64,000 nucleotides of DNA from Mangrovimonas cancribranchiae (GTDB lineage Bacteria > Bacteroidota > Bacteroidia > Flavobacteriales > Flavobacteriaceae): NCBI RefSeq assembly GCF_037126245.1, contig NZ_CP136925.1, positions 2,496,001 to 2,560,000 of the forward strand. Direction: 5' to 3'. Every line of letters begins with the position of its first letter. The first letter of the stretch is position 1. Shown here piece by piece: positions 19,201-26,813 of this stretch. The notes below the pieces were generated by a model that had not been told where the DNA came from, made no database searches, and saw only the letters and a program-made list of their open reading frames with translations. A program made the translations under genes and the position numbers.

Positions 19201-20429
19201 GCTATATCGCGAATGGCATCGGTTAATACTGAACCTGTACCAATGGCAGTAGGATCATAATCATTGTTTCCGTTATCTGGAAAAGCGTTTGGTCCAGCAT
19301 TGATAAATCCTCCTGGAATAGATTGTAGATATAAATTATTGGCATTTGGATCTGGGTTAGACTCCCCTAAATCCTGTAAGGCTACAATATTTCTAACATT
19401 TTCAGTAGAATTATTTCTATTGGTTATCCAAACTTCAATTCTTGTAATTTGAATATTGTTATTAATGTAGGGATAGTTTTCTAAGGCTCTATCGTAATTA
19501 TCTCTAAAATAATGGCCTAAGAAAAAGTGACGATTTTCATCGTAATCTCTAGCATAAAACTCAAAATCTTCTACAGTTCCACCGCCTTGAGCGACTACGG
19601 TTCTAGTATCTGATCTTTGCTCAGAAAACACTCCTGTAATGGTTGTTTTTCCAAATTGCAGTTGTGTTTTAACCCCAAATAAACTTTGCGCTCCTGAAAT
19701 AAGTGAACTATTAAGCGGCATGTTTACGTTACCGACTTCTATTTTTTGAATGATATCATCTTCTGTTGGGGTGTATTCTAATTTAATTAAGTTTTGAAAA
19801 TCGAAAGTAGACTCGGTATCGTAATTTGCTGTTACTTGTAGCCTTGTTCCTACTTTACCCAAAAGACTTAAACTAATTCTTTGATCAAAATCAAACGAAA
19901 AATTCCTTCTATTTCTAGGTGAAAATGTAGGGTTATCTTGTTTGGCAAATAATACGCCTAAATCTATTTCAACAGAACCTTGAGGCACCACATTAATGGT
20001 ATTACCCCCAAAAATGGTTTCGAAAAAACCTGATCTTACATAAAATTCTGGTAATAAGTTTTTTTGTTCTTCTTCAGCGCCTTCTTTTTTACCATCGTAA
20101 GCATCAATTTTTTGTTTGTAATATTCTTTAAGGCTTTCTTTTAATATAAAATCTTGATACTCTTCTGGTGTAAGGATAATGGGGTAATTAATATTAAAAT
20201 CACCCACCGATTCGGTATAAATATATCTATCTGTTAAAGGGTCGTAAGTATATTTAGACTCTATACTATTGGGGTTTGGCATGGTCATTTCCCCTAATGA
20301 ATACCCTGTTTTTGTACTATCTTGTGCTGTTGGGTTTTGTTGCGCTATGGCAAATAAACTGCAAAAGAAAGCCAAACTAAATACAATATGCCGCCTTACT
20401 GATTGATTAGTATAGTTAGTTGTCCTCAA
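13242..20429 (-). CDS. sprA: SprA, T9SS outer-membrane translocon / cell-surface protein
   Basis: A 2395-residue protein, the giant size of SprA/Sov. A signal peptide (about residues 14-29, ending FAIAQQ) is followed by thousands of bases coding alternating beta strands; SprA forms a very large outer-membrane barrel through which type IX secretion substrates leave the cell, and is required for gliding in Flavobacterium. Characteristic stretches include repeated aromatic barrel strands, a Gly/Asn/Asp-rich central part, and a C-terminal barrel strand ending ITLRYNFGN. No ATG is available at the front: the frame starts at TTG 20429, 5 bp after the ruvA stop, suggesting coupling with ruvA. The other T9SS genes are not in this window. 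Confidence 0.93.
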   Translation of the reverse strand: MRTTNYTNQSVRRHIVFSLAFFCSLFAIAQQNPTAQDSTKTGYSLGEMTMPNPNSIESKYTYDPLTDRYIYTESVGDFNINYPIILTPEEYQDFILKESLKEYYKQKIDAYDGKKEGAEEEQKNLLPEFYVRSGFFETIFGGNTINVVPQGSVEIDLGVLFAKQDNPTFSPRNRRNFSFDFDQRISLSLLGKVGTRLQVTANYDTESTFDFQNLIKLEYTPTEDDIIQKIEVGNVNMPLNSSLISGAQSLFGVKTQLQFGKTTITGVFSEQRSDTRTVVAQGGGTVEDFEFYARDYDENRHFFLGHYFRDNYDRALENYPYINNNIQITRIEVWITNRNNSTENVRNIVALQDLGESNPDPNANNLYLQSIPGGFINAGPNAFPDNGNNDYDPTAIGTGSVLTDAIRDIATAQQGFGALSSVVNEGSDYGKLENARKLREGQEYTLNPQLGYISLNQRLTNDEILAVAYQYTVGGQVYQVGEFANDGVDATTVDDTSAVTMVTNNSLVLKMLKSPITNVDQPIWDLMMKNIYDTGAYQLSQDDFKLNVFYNEASPLNFITPVDGTPFPTFNGNAIQETTLLKLFHLDRLNFNNDPQANGDGFFDFVPGLTVLPQNGKIIFTTVEPFGEYLFDKLSISASEDYNNDASYNDNQTKYVYDILYKETKTAALEEAEKNKFLLKGRYKSSGGDGIPIGAFNVPRGSVTVTAGGRKLVEGVDYTVNYQLGTVQILDEALKASNTPIQVSTENNAVFGQQTKRFTGINVEHKFNENFVLGATWLNLNERPITQKANYSQEPINNHIFGLNGNYSTEVPFLTRMVNKLPNIDTDAPSNLSVRGEFAYLLPGAPKGTDFNGEATSYVDDFEGSQNAIDLKSPQSWFLSSRPKGINNNNDDANGIEQGYNRALLNWYNIDPIFYGNRKPDDISDDDISNLFTSRVFSEELFPQQDIAQGQSAVINTLDLVYYPEERGPYNFQTTNVDIPNNTLTAPEDSWAGITRALTSTDFEQANVEYIEFWLQDPFQENQANTGGKLVFNLGNISEDIVKDGRKLYENGLPQDGNVIGVLPTSPSWETVYPQNQSLIYAFDTTGQERTNQDVGYDGYSDNEEQQIFTDYAGLNDPARDNYTYFLNTSGDIFERYKQYNGVDGNSPDTFSDTNRGNTTQPDVEDVNRDNTMNTIDSYYQYEVELTPATLNTNNPLIADIKEGQIRNLPNGQTATPRWIQFRIPVSEYTEAIGGISDLRSIRFVRMFLKEFSETTVFRFGTLDLVRSDWRRYTQTLDEDEGDPDDDTTEFSVGVVSTIENEGSYQSPPGVDPEELFNNNTVVRQNEQSLVVNVCDLESHDARAVFKNINVDMRQYKKLRMFMHAEEGELSGLNDDDLVGFIRMGNDLTQNYYQIEVPLKVSIGTTREALWPEENEINLALSLLQDIKSEAISNGALSNPDPIFYDVNGGSLSSNPVAEYADLPASSNRNGFHRIGIKGNPNFGDIRTLMVGVKNRSTTDKCAKLWFNELRLSDMDNEGGWAAVVSLDSNIADFANVSATGRKSTTGFGSLEQGPNERSREDVVQYDVVTNVNVGQLFPKKWGLQIPFNYGQGEELITPKYDQFYKDLTLESRIDAADTDTEKDRIREQSENYTKRRSINFIGVRKIKTGDSKPHFYDVENLTFNYSYNKVKHRDFEIENSIDQTVRAGVNYAYNFEPVSIEPFKKNDSLFNGEYWKILKDFNINPLPSSFTVNTDINRSFNKQKFRDVDLTGGNIGLEEFYRRNYTFDYQYTINYNLTKSLQVNFTASNNNIVRNYFKNDIINGEQDPSLDVWDGFFDFGDPNRQYQQLGINYDIPINKIPTFSFIDATYSYSGEFQWQKGSDLLGDIDLNGQSYNLGNSISNANQHNINTSLNMNRFYNYIGLKKKRTSSRNTIRRRPGGAPPAKVDGQKEDEVKSKKGGQGLLNFGIGLLTSLKRVQVNYAQTNGTYLPGYLRTPGFIGTLKPTVGFTFGSQRDIRQLAARNGWLTMYPEFNEQYTINRNKQLDFSANLEPFDDLKIDLVGNRIMAENYTENYRVDNINGDLEYQSLTPNTFGNFNISTMLIATAFGKSDENESEAFETFRNNRIEIANRLAEKHYGSSSFPRDAEGYPVGFGKNNQSVLLPSFLSAYTGKDAGKISLGAFRDMPIPNWDIKYTGLMKMKWFKERFKRFSLTHGYRSNYTINQFRTNLNYNDQNPEELDQGGNFRNKTLYSNISLTEMFSPLVRIDMEMKNSIKILAELKKDRMLSLSFDNNLMTEIQGMEYILGLGYRVKDVRIKSKLAGPRRMIVSDLNMKADISLRDNKTIIRYLDLDNNQVTSGQTMWSAKFTADYSFSKNLTGIFYFDYAFSEYAISTAFPQTSIRAGITLRYNFGN

Positions 20430-20434
20430 ATCTT

Positions 20435-21016
20435 TTATAAGTTTTTTAAAGCCTCTTTTATCAAGAATTCAACGTCTGCTTCTGGCATACTTTTTAATAT
20501 TTTATCTAGCATACGATTAGCTTGTTTTTTGTTGAACCCAAGAACTTCTAAAGCAGATAACGCTTCATCTTTGTTTGTATTGCTTTTTTGAGGTGAAAGT
20601 TCGTCAATATCATAAACTTTCAAAATTTTATCTTTCAAGTCCAAAATAACTCGTTGAGCGGTTTTAGCACCAATACCTTTTATAGATTGAATTAAAGCAA
20701 CATCCTCTTGAGCAATCCCTTCTCTAACCTGTTTTGGTGTTAAAGAAGACAACATGGTTCTTGCTGTGCTGGTTCCTACACCACTAACCGAAATTAATAA
20801 TCTAAACACTTCACGCTCTGCTAAAGTAGTAAAACCAAATAGGGTATGCGAGTCTTCCTTAACTTGAAGGTGTGTATAAAGCTTTATATGCTCCTTATCA
20901 GGAATCTGAGAAAATGTATTTAAAGAAATATTTAGTAAATAGCCAACGCCATTACAATCTACAACAATATCTGTTGGATTCTTTTCAACAAGTCTTCCTT
21001 GTATATGTGTAATCAT
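20435..21016 (-). CDS. ruvA: Holliday junction DNA helicase subunit RuvA
   Basis: 193 residues, normal RuvA length. Domain I (OB fold, about 1-63) begins MITHIQGRLVEK and contains DCNGVGYLLNIS; domain II carries two helix-hairpin-helix motifs (LLISVSGVG and LIQSIKGIGAKTAQRVILDLKDK); domain III (about 145-193) is the flexible RuvB-binding part. RuvA binds four-way junctions and loads RuvB, whose gene is at 25710-26732. It precedes sprA with a 5-bp gap, and a TACATTTG box lies upstream. Confidence 0.97.
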   Translation of the reverse strand: MITHIQGRLVEKNPTDIVVDCNGVGYLLNISLNTFSQIPDKEHIKLYTHLQVKEDSHTLFGFTTLAEREVFRLLISVSGVGTSTARTMLSSLTPKQVREGIAQEDVALIQSIKGIGAKTAQRVILDLKDKILKVYDIDELSPQKSNTNKDEALSALEVLGFNKKQANRMLDKILKSMPEADVEFLIKEALKNL

Positions 21017-21037
21017 TAATTAATCCTTAAAACCTCT

Positions 21038-21045
21038 CAAATGTA
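21038..21045 (-). promoter_or_regulatory. Candidate -7 box for ruvA-sprA
   Basis: TACATTTG on the minus strand, 21 bp before the ruvA start codon. The expected -33 box 19 bp further up reads CTTT, a partial match. It would drive ruvA and, through the 5-bp gap, sprA. Confidence 0.45.
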
Positions 21046-21096
21046 ATAAAATTATTCACATTATAAAGCAGTTATCCCTGTAATGACACTTTTGCT

Positions 21097-23382
21097 TTAT
21101 TGTTCTCTTTTCTCTTTTTGTTGCGCATCGACCACAGCTATAGCAGTCATATTTACAATTTCGTCAACACTAGCGTCAAGTTGTAAGATATGAACAGGTT
21201 TTCTCATGCCCATCATTATTGGACCAATAGAATCGGCTTTGTTAAGTTCTTTTAAAAGCTTATACGTTATATTGGCCGCTTCAAGGTTAGGAAAAACTAA
21301 TGTATTCACCTTTCTTCCTGCAAGCTTGGAAAACGGAAATATATCTTGAAGCATTTCACTATTTAAAGCAAAATCTGTTTGCAGTTCGCCATCAACAATC
21401 ATATCTGGATAAAAACGATGTAAATAAGAAACAGCTTCTCTTACTTTTGAAGCTCGATCGTTATGAGATGATCCAAAATTTGAATAAGATGTCATAGCAA
21501 TTACAGGCTCCATACCAAACATTTTCACTACAGTCGAAGTCATTTGTGCAATTGTTGCTAAATCCTTTGCTGTTGGGTCTATATTAATTGAGGTATCGCT
21601 TAAAAACATTGGGCCACGCTGTGTCATCATAATATTTGTGGTTGCTACTCTCGAAGCACCTTTTGCCTTTCCTATAAGTTCTAGCATTGGTTTTACTACA
21701 GATGGATAGCTGCGTGAATATCCAGATATCAAAGCATCGGCATCACCTTCATTTACCATCATGGCAGCAAAATAATTACGCTCACGCATTTTCTTTTGAG
21801 CAGAGTAAAGTGTTACACCACGGCGTTTTCTATGTTTCCAATAGGCTTCGGCATATCTATTTTTTCGTTCTATTTCTTCGTCTGATTTAGGATCAATAAT
21901 TGGCAAATCTACATCAAACTCTATCTCTTCCATTAAGGTTTTGATGGCCTCTTTTCTTCCTAATAAAATAGGATAAGCTATTCCTTCATCATAAGCAATT
22001 TGTGCGGCTTTTAAAACATCTAAATGATCGGCTTCTGCAAAAACAACACGCTTAGGGTTCATTTTAGCTCTATTAATTAAAAGCCTAACCATTTTATTAT
22101 CTGACCCTAGTCTTTCTAACAATTGATTTTCATAGCGTTCCCAATCCTCAATAGGCTCTTTAGCAACACCACTATCCATGGCTGCTTTTGCTACTGCTGG
22201 CGGAACTTCGGCAATTAATCTCGGGTCAAAAGGTTTAGGAATAATATAATCGCGACCAAACATTAACTTGGTTTCTCCATAAGCAATATTTACTTGCTCA
22301 GGTACTGGCTCTTTAGCTAATCTAGCCAAAGCTTTTACTGCAGCCATTTTCATTTCTTCATTAATTTTGGTGGCACGAACATCTAATGCACCACGGAAAA
22401 TAAACGGAAATCCTAATACGTTATTTACTTGATTAGGGTGATCGCTACGGCCAGTTGCCATAATAATATCTTCTCTAGTTTTTACTGCCAAATCGTAAGC
22501 GATTTCTGGATCTGGATTGGCCATTGCAAAAACGATAGGATTTTCTGCCATAGTAATTAACATCTCTGGAGAAACTATATCTGAAGTAGATAATCCTATA
22601 AATACATCGGCATCTTTCATGGCTTCGTCTAAGGTATTTAAATCCTTATCTGTAGCAAATTCAGCTTTTTGAGATGTTAGATTTTCTCTATCCGATCTTA
22701 TAACACCCTTGCTGTCAAGCATAACCATATTTTCTCTTCTTGCACCACAAGATTGGTACAATCGTGAGCAAGAAATAGCAGCAGCACCAGCACCACTAAT
22801 TACAATATTAACATCTTCTATATTTTTTTCGGCAAGTTCTAAAGCGTTTAATAAGGCTGCCGCAGAAATAATAGCTGTCCCGTGTTGATCGTCATGCATT
22901 ACAGGAATATCAAGCTCTTCTTTTAGGCGCTTTTCTATCTCAAAAGCCTCAGGAGCTTTTATATCTTCAAGATTAATACCTCCAAAAGTTGGCGCTATAT
23001 TTTTAACGGTTTGAATAAACTCTTCAATATTTTCGGTATCGACTTCTATATCAAACACATCTATATCGGCAAAAATTTTAAAAAGCAACCCTTTTCCTTC
23101 CATAACAGGTTTGGAAGCTTCAGGACCAATATTACCAAGACCTAAAACTGCTGTTCCGTTAGATATGACAGCTACTAAATTTCCTTTAGTAGTGTATTTG
23201 TATGCATTGTTTTTATCTTTTTCTATTTCCAAACAAGGTTCTGCAACGCCTGGAGAATAGGCTAATGCTAAGTCTCTTTGAGTAGCATATTTTTTTGTTG
23301 GAACAACTTTAATTTTACCTGGCGTTGGCTTAGCATGATAAACTAACGCTTCTCTTCGTTTTCTTGGGTTACTCATAAACAT
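21097..23382 (-). CDS. maeB: NADP-dependent malic enzyme, MaeB type
   Basis: A 761-residue two-domain enzyme that oxidatively decarboxylates malate to pyruvate, making NADPH. The N-terminal malic-enzyme half (about 1-430) shows [21 protein letters not shown], a GAGAAA nucleotide-binding loop and [10 protein letters not shown]. The C-terminal half (about 435-755) is a phosphotransacetylase-like domain that is regulatory in MaeB proteins. Start could be ATG 23382 or, two codons in, ATG 23376 ([11 protein letters not shown]), which fits family N-termini better. A TACATTTG box lies 17 bp upstream. Confidence 0.96.
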   Translation of the reverse strand: MFMSNPRKRREALVYHAKPTPGKIKVVPTKKYATQRDLALAYSPGVAEPCLEIEKDKNNAYKYTTKGNLVAVISNGTAVLGLGNIGPEASKPVMEGKGLLFKIFADIDVFDIEVDTENIEEFIQTVKNIAPTFGGINLEDIKAPEAFEIEKRLKEELDIPVMHDDQHGTAIISAAALLNALELAEKNIEDVNIVISGAGAAAISCSRLYQSCGARRENMVMLDSKGVIRSDRENLTSQKAEFATDKDLNTLDEAMKDADVFIGLSTSDIVSPEMLITMAENPIVFAMANPDPEIAYDLAVKTREDIIMATGRSDHPNQVNNVLGFPFIFRGALDVRATKINEEMKMAAVKALARLAKEPVPEQVNIAYGETKLMFGRDYIIPKPFDPRLIAEVPPAVAKAAMDSGVAKEPIEDWERYENQLLERLGSDNKMVRLLINRAKMNPKRVVFAEADHLDVLKAAQIAYDEGIAYPILLGRKEAIKTLMEEIEFDVDLPIIDPKSDEEIERKNRYAEAYWKHRKRRGVTLYSAQKKMRERNYFAAMMVNEGDADALISGYSRSYPSVVKPMLELIGKAKGASRVATTNIMMTQRGPMFLSDTSINIDPTAKDLATIAQMTSTVVKMFGMEPVIAMTSYSNFGSSHNDRASKVREAVSYLHRFYPDMIVDGELQTDFALNSEMLQDIFPFSKLAGRKVNTLVFPNLEAANITYKLLKELNKADSIGPIMMGMRKPVHILQLDASVDEIVNMTAIAVVDAQQKEKREQ

Positions 23383-23398
23383 TTTTAAATATGTTATA

Positions 23399-23406
23399 CA
23401 AATGTA
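23399..23406 (-). promoter_or_regulatory. Candidate -7 box for maeB
   Basis: TACATTTG on the minus strand, a complete Bacteroidota -7 element 17 bp upstream of the first ATG of maeB. No TTTG lies at the usual distance, so activity may be weak or need an activator. Confidence 0.45.
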
Positions 23407-23427
23407 GTAATCCTACAGAATTAAACT

Positions 23428-24351
23428 CTAATCTTTCAAGAAATCAATGTTACGAGTTAACCCTGTGAATTTAGTCCGCTTTACCGCTGACTTTTTAAAC
23501 ACCTTTCTAAAAGTATCTTCGGTAATTTCTTCCCAGTCTTTTTTAGACATTTTTAATAAGTCGGGATGCGGATTAAATAGTGGTTGGTTATGTGGTTTTG
23601 AAAACCGGTTCCATGGGCATACATCTTGACACACATCGCAACCAAACATCCAATCGTCCATCTTATTTTTAAATTCTAATGGTATATTGTCTTTCAATTC
23701 TATAGTTAAATAAGAAATACATTTGCTACCATCTACTACGTAAGGCTCAACAATAGCCTGAGTTGGACAAGCATCAATACAGGCTGTACATGTTCCACAA
23801 TGATCGGTAGTTGGAGTGTCGTAATCGAGTTCTAAATCGATAATAAGTTCTGCAATAAAATAAAAGGATCCGACTTGTTGCGTAAGTAAATTGCTATGTT
23901 TTCCTATCCAACCCAAACCAGATTTTGCTGCCCAAGCTTTATCTAAAACTGGCGCCGAGTCGACAAAAGCACGACCTTCTACTTCACCTATTTCATGTTG
24001 AATAAATTGTAATAGTGATTTGAGTTTATCTTTTATTACAAAGTGGTAATCGGTACCGTAAGCGTATTTTGACAACTTGTAACTTTCTGAGTTTTGGGTT
24101 TCCGAAGGAAAATAATTCAGCAATAAGGAAACCACACTTTTAGAGCCTTCCACTAGTTTTGTTGGGTCTAAACGTTTATCGAAATGGTTTTCCATATAAC
24201 GCATTTCACCATTCATATTAGCATTTAACCAGTTTTCTAATCGTGGGGCTTCTGTTTCTAAAAACTCAGCTTTACTTATGCCACAAGACAAAAAACCAAG
24301 GCGTTTGGCTTCAGTTTTTATAAGTTGTGTATGGTGTTGTTTATTTGGCAT
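23428..24351 (-). CDS. queG: Epoxyqueuosine reductase
   Basis: A 307-residue iron-sulfur and cobalamin enzyme that makes the last step of queuosine synthesis, reducing epoxyqueuosine in tRNA. The N-terminal DUF1730 domain (about 50-130) is followed by two 4Fe-4S motifs: [16 protein letters not shown] and [14 protein letters not shown], plus a lone CISYLTIEL typical of QueG. This form lacks the C-terminal HEAT repeats of some homologues. It sits 21 bp after the P450 gene and appears to be the last gene of ruvB-P450-queG. Confidence 0.95.
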   Translation of the reverse strand: MPNKQHHTQLIKTEAKRLGFLSCGISKAEFLETEAPRLENWLNANMNGEMRYMENHFDKRLDPTKLVEGSKSVVSLLLNYFPSETQNSESYKLSKYAYGTDYHFVIKDKLKSLLQFIQHEIGEVEGRAFVDSAPVLDKAWAAKSGLGWIGKHSNLLTQQVGSFYFIAELIIDLELDYDTPTTDHCGTCTACIDACPTQAIVEPYVVDGSKCISYLTIELKDNIPLEFKNKMDDWMFGCDVCQDVCPWNRFSKPHNQPLFNPHPDLLKMSKKDWEEITEDTFRKVFKKSAVKRTKFTGLTRNIDFLKD

Positions 24352-24372
24352 ATGTTAAAGATAACATTACGT

Positions 24373-25710
24373 TTATCGCTTTTGAAATCTTACAATAGCA
24401 TTTTTAGGTTTTAAAGTAATTAACGGGTTAATTTCTATAGAATCCTTTACAGGATAAATTTTATATCTAAGTAAAAGTTCTGAGACAGCTATTGCCATTT
24501 CGTACATAGCAAAGTTATTTCCTATGCATTTTCGTGGTCCAGCACCAAATGGAAAATAATGTGATGTATAGTTTTTAGCATGCTCAGGCAAAAACCTATT
24601 AGGGTTAAACGTTTTAGGGTTTTTCCATAAGTTTTTATGTCTGTGGATTTCGTAAATAGAAAACAATAAACTGCTTCCTTTTTTAAATAGAAAGCCATTA
24701 AATTCATCATCTTGTATATTCACACGATCTATAAAATATGCTGGCGGATATAACCGTAAAGACTCCTCTATAACTTGTTTAGCTATCTGAGATTGTGTGA
24801 TTGCTGTCATTAGATTGGCATGATATTTTTCTAATATAGTTTGATATTCTATATAGATTTTATCTTGCCATTCGGGATGCTGAGCTAATAACTGTACTGT
24901 AAAACTTAATGTATTTGCTGTTGTTTCGTGGCCAGCAACAAAAAGTACCAAAATTTCATCAATTAATTGGTTGTTATCCATACTTGAGCCGTCTTCATAA
25001 CGTGCATTTAAAAGCATATCCAACAAATCATTATATTGAGTTTTAGACTGTGTTCGTCTATTAATGATATTTTGAAGAATATCACGAGATTCCTTGGTAC
25101 GCGACAAATGCTTTTTTATAATCCCAAAAGACTCAAAATACCATTTTAAATAAGGCTGACGCAACTCTTTTACCAACATGTTTTGATTTTCCTCGGTCAC
25201 TTCTTGAAGGATTTTAATCTCAGCATCGGTAGCGGCATTACTAAACAACGACTTTACAACCACTTTAAAAGCTAAATCGCTAAAAAAAGGGAGTACATCC
25301 ATATCAATATCTGTTTGGATACTATGTAGCTCTTCAATAATGGTTTTTTTTATGGTAGCAATTAAGTTTTCGAGATGTTTTTTATGAAATGCTGGTTGAA
25401 TGAGTTTGCGTTGCTTTCGCCAATGTTTGCCTTCAGAAGTCAACAATCCTTTTCCTAAATATTTAGCAAGGTCCTTTGTTTGGATAGGTGACTTTGTATA
25501 ATTTTTCCAATTCTTTTGAAGCACATATTCTGCTAAAGCGGCATCACGGGAAAAAATAGCATAGTTACCAAAACCAATATTAAGCTTAAACGTATTGCCG
25601 TAGCGTTCAAAATTTTTATGATGGAATGGCAGTGGATTATTAAGAATATTAATGGCGTGTCTTAAAAACGTAAATGTAGACACCTCGGGTATTTCTTTTT
25701 GATTATCCAT
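24373..25710 (-). CDS. Cytochrome P450
   Basis: A 445-residue soluble P450. The heme-binding loop FPFGAGPRKCIGNN gives the axial ligand Cys395; the I-helix oxygen-activation motif VAGHETTANT and the ExxR motif in EESLRLYPP are complete, so it should be catalytic. Overall pattern is closest to the CYP102-like/fatty-acid hydroxylase clan, but substrate cannot be read from sequence. No ferredoxin or reductase is adjacent. The ATG overlaps the ruvB stop (TAATG), so it is translated from the ruvB transcript, and queG follows. Confidence 0.93.
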   Translation of the reverse strand: MDNQKEIPEVSTFTFLRHAINILNNPLPFHHKNFERYGNTFKLNIGFGNYAIFSRDAALAEYVLQKNWKNYTKSPIQTKDLAKYLGKGLLTSEGKHWRKQRKLIQPAFHKKHLENLIATIKKTIIEELHSIQTDIDMDVLPFFSDLAFKVVVKSLFSNAATDAEIKILQEVTEENQNMLVKELRQPYLKWYFESFGIIKKHLSRTKESRDILQNIINRRTQSKTQYNDLLDMLLNARYEDGSSMDNNQLIDEILVLFVAGHETTANTLSFTVQLLAQHPEWQDKIYIEYQTILEKYHANLMTAITQSQIAKQVIEESLRLYPPAYFIDRVNIQDDEFNGFLFKKGSSLLFSIYEIHRHKNLWKNPKTFNPNRFLPEHAKNYTSHYFPFGAGPRKCIGNNFAMYEMAIAVSELLLRYKIYPVKDSIEINPLITLKPKNAIVRFQKR

Positions 25711-26732
25711 TAAAACAATCCGCCTTGCGTTCCTCCTTTGGTACGTCCAAGATGTTTATAGGCTTGTTCGGTTACTTCTCGACCACGAGGTGTACGCATA
25801 ATAAATCCTTGTTGAATAAGAAAAGGCTCGTAAACTTCTTCTATCGTTTCGGCACTTTCACTAACCGCTGTTGCTAAAGTTGTAATACCTACGGGACCGC
25901 CTTTAAATTTATCGATAATAGTAGACAGAATTTTATTATCCATTTCATCTAAACCATGCGCATCTACATTTAAAGCTTCAAGAGCAAATTTGGCTATTTT
26001 AATATCAATTTTGCCATTGCCTTTTATTTGGGCAAAATCGCGCACACGGCGTAATAATGCATTAGCTATTCTTGGGGTTCCTCGACTTCTTCCTGCTATT
26101 TCTACTGCGGCTTCCATAGAGATAGGCACATTTAAAATTGAAGCACTACGTTGGACTATGGTTGTTAATAATTCGGTATTATAATATTGTAATCGGCTAC
26201 TTATTCCAAAACGCGCTCGCATAGGAGATGTTAGTAAACCTGAACGTGTTGTGGCTCCAACTAATGTAAATGGATTAAGATTGATTTGAACCGTTCGCGC
26301 ATTTGGTCCCGTTTCAATCATGATATCAATTTTATAATCTTCCATGGCCGAGTATAAATACTCTTCTACAATAGGACTTAAACGATGAATTTCGTCAATA
26401 AATAATACATCGCGCTCATCTAGATTGGTGAGCAAGCCAGCCAAATCACCTGGTTTATCCAATACAGGTCCTGAGGTGACTTTAATACCAACACTCAACT
26501 CATTAGATAAAATATGCGCCAAAGTTGTTTTACCTAATCCTGGAGGCCCATGAAACAAGGTATGATCTAAGGCTTCGTCTCTTAAGTTGGCTGCTTTTAC
26601 AAAAACCTGTAAGTTTTCTAATACTTGATCTTGTCCTGTAAAGTCATCAAAAGACAATGGACGCAATTTTTTCTCTACATCTAACTCTTCAGGTGAGAAA
26701 TTATCATTTGTTGGATCTAGGTTTTCGTTCAT
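25710..26732 (-). CDS. ruvB: Holliday junction branch migration helicase RuvB
   Basis: A 340-residue AAA+ motor that with RuvA drives branch migration. It has Walker [10 protein letters not shown], Walker [10 protein letters not shown], sensor I region LVGATTRSG, the arginine finger region SPMRARFG, and a winged-helix C-terminus (about 260-335, ending near [12 protein letters not shown]). Length is typical. The only space upstream of it is the cox terminator, and a TATCTTTG box lies only 5 bp from the start codon. The downstream genes P450 and queG are coupled to it. Confidence 0.97.
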   Translation of the reverse strand: MNENLDPTNDNFSPEELDVEKKLRPLSFDDFTGQDQVLENLQVFVKAANLRDEALDHTLFHGPPGLGKTTLAHILSNELSVGIKVTSGPVLDKPGDLAGLLTNLDERDVLFIDEIHRLSPIVEEYLYSAMEDYKIDIMIETGPNARTVQINLNPFTLVGATTRSGLLTSPMRARFGISSRLQYYNTELLTTIVQRSASILNVPISMEAAVEIAGRSRGTPRIANALLRRVRDFAQIKGNGKIDIKIAKFALEALNVDAHGLDEMDNKILSTIIDKFKGGPVGITTLATAVSESAETIEEVYEPFLIQQGFIMRTPRGREVTEQAYKHLGRTKGGTQGGLF

Positions 26733-26748
26733 AAAAACAAAGATAAAG

Positions 26749-26779
26749 AAAAAGCCTTTCCAAAACGGAAAGGCTTTTT
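26749..26779 (-). terminator. Terminator of the ACIII-cox operon
   Basis: The inverted repeat GCCTTTCC / GGAAAGGC with flanking A and T runs sits 35 bp after the coxA stop codon. The minus-strand transcript ends in a T-rich run. It closes the operon that starts with actA. It is only 16 bp from the ruvB start codon, with a TATCTTTG sequence in between. Confidence 0.88.
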
Positions 26780-26813
26780 AATATCTTTTGATATTCTCTT
26801 TTTAGAGAGACGT

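Noticed and set aside
13242-20429. Frameshifted or truncated sprA because of missing ATG
   Set aside because: The 2395-residue frame is uninterrupted and has a proper signal peptide right after the TTG; only the start codon is unusual.
24373-25710. Biosynthetic gene cluster around the P450
   Set aside because: Neighbours are ruvB and queG; no synthase, transporter or regulator.
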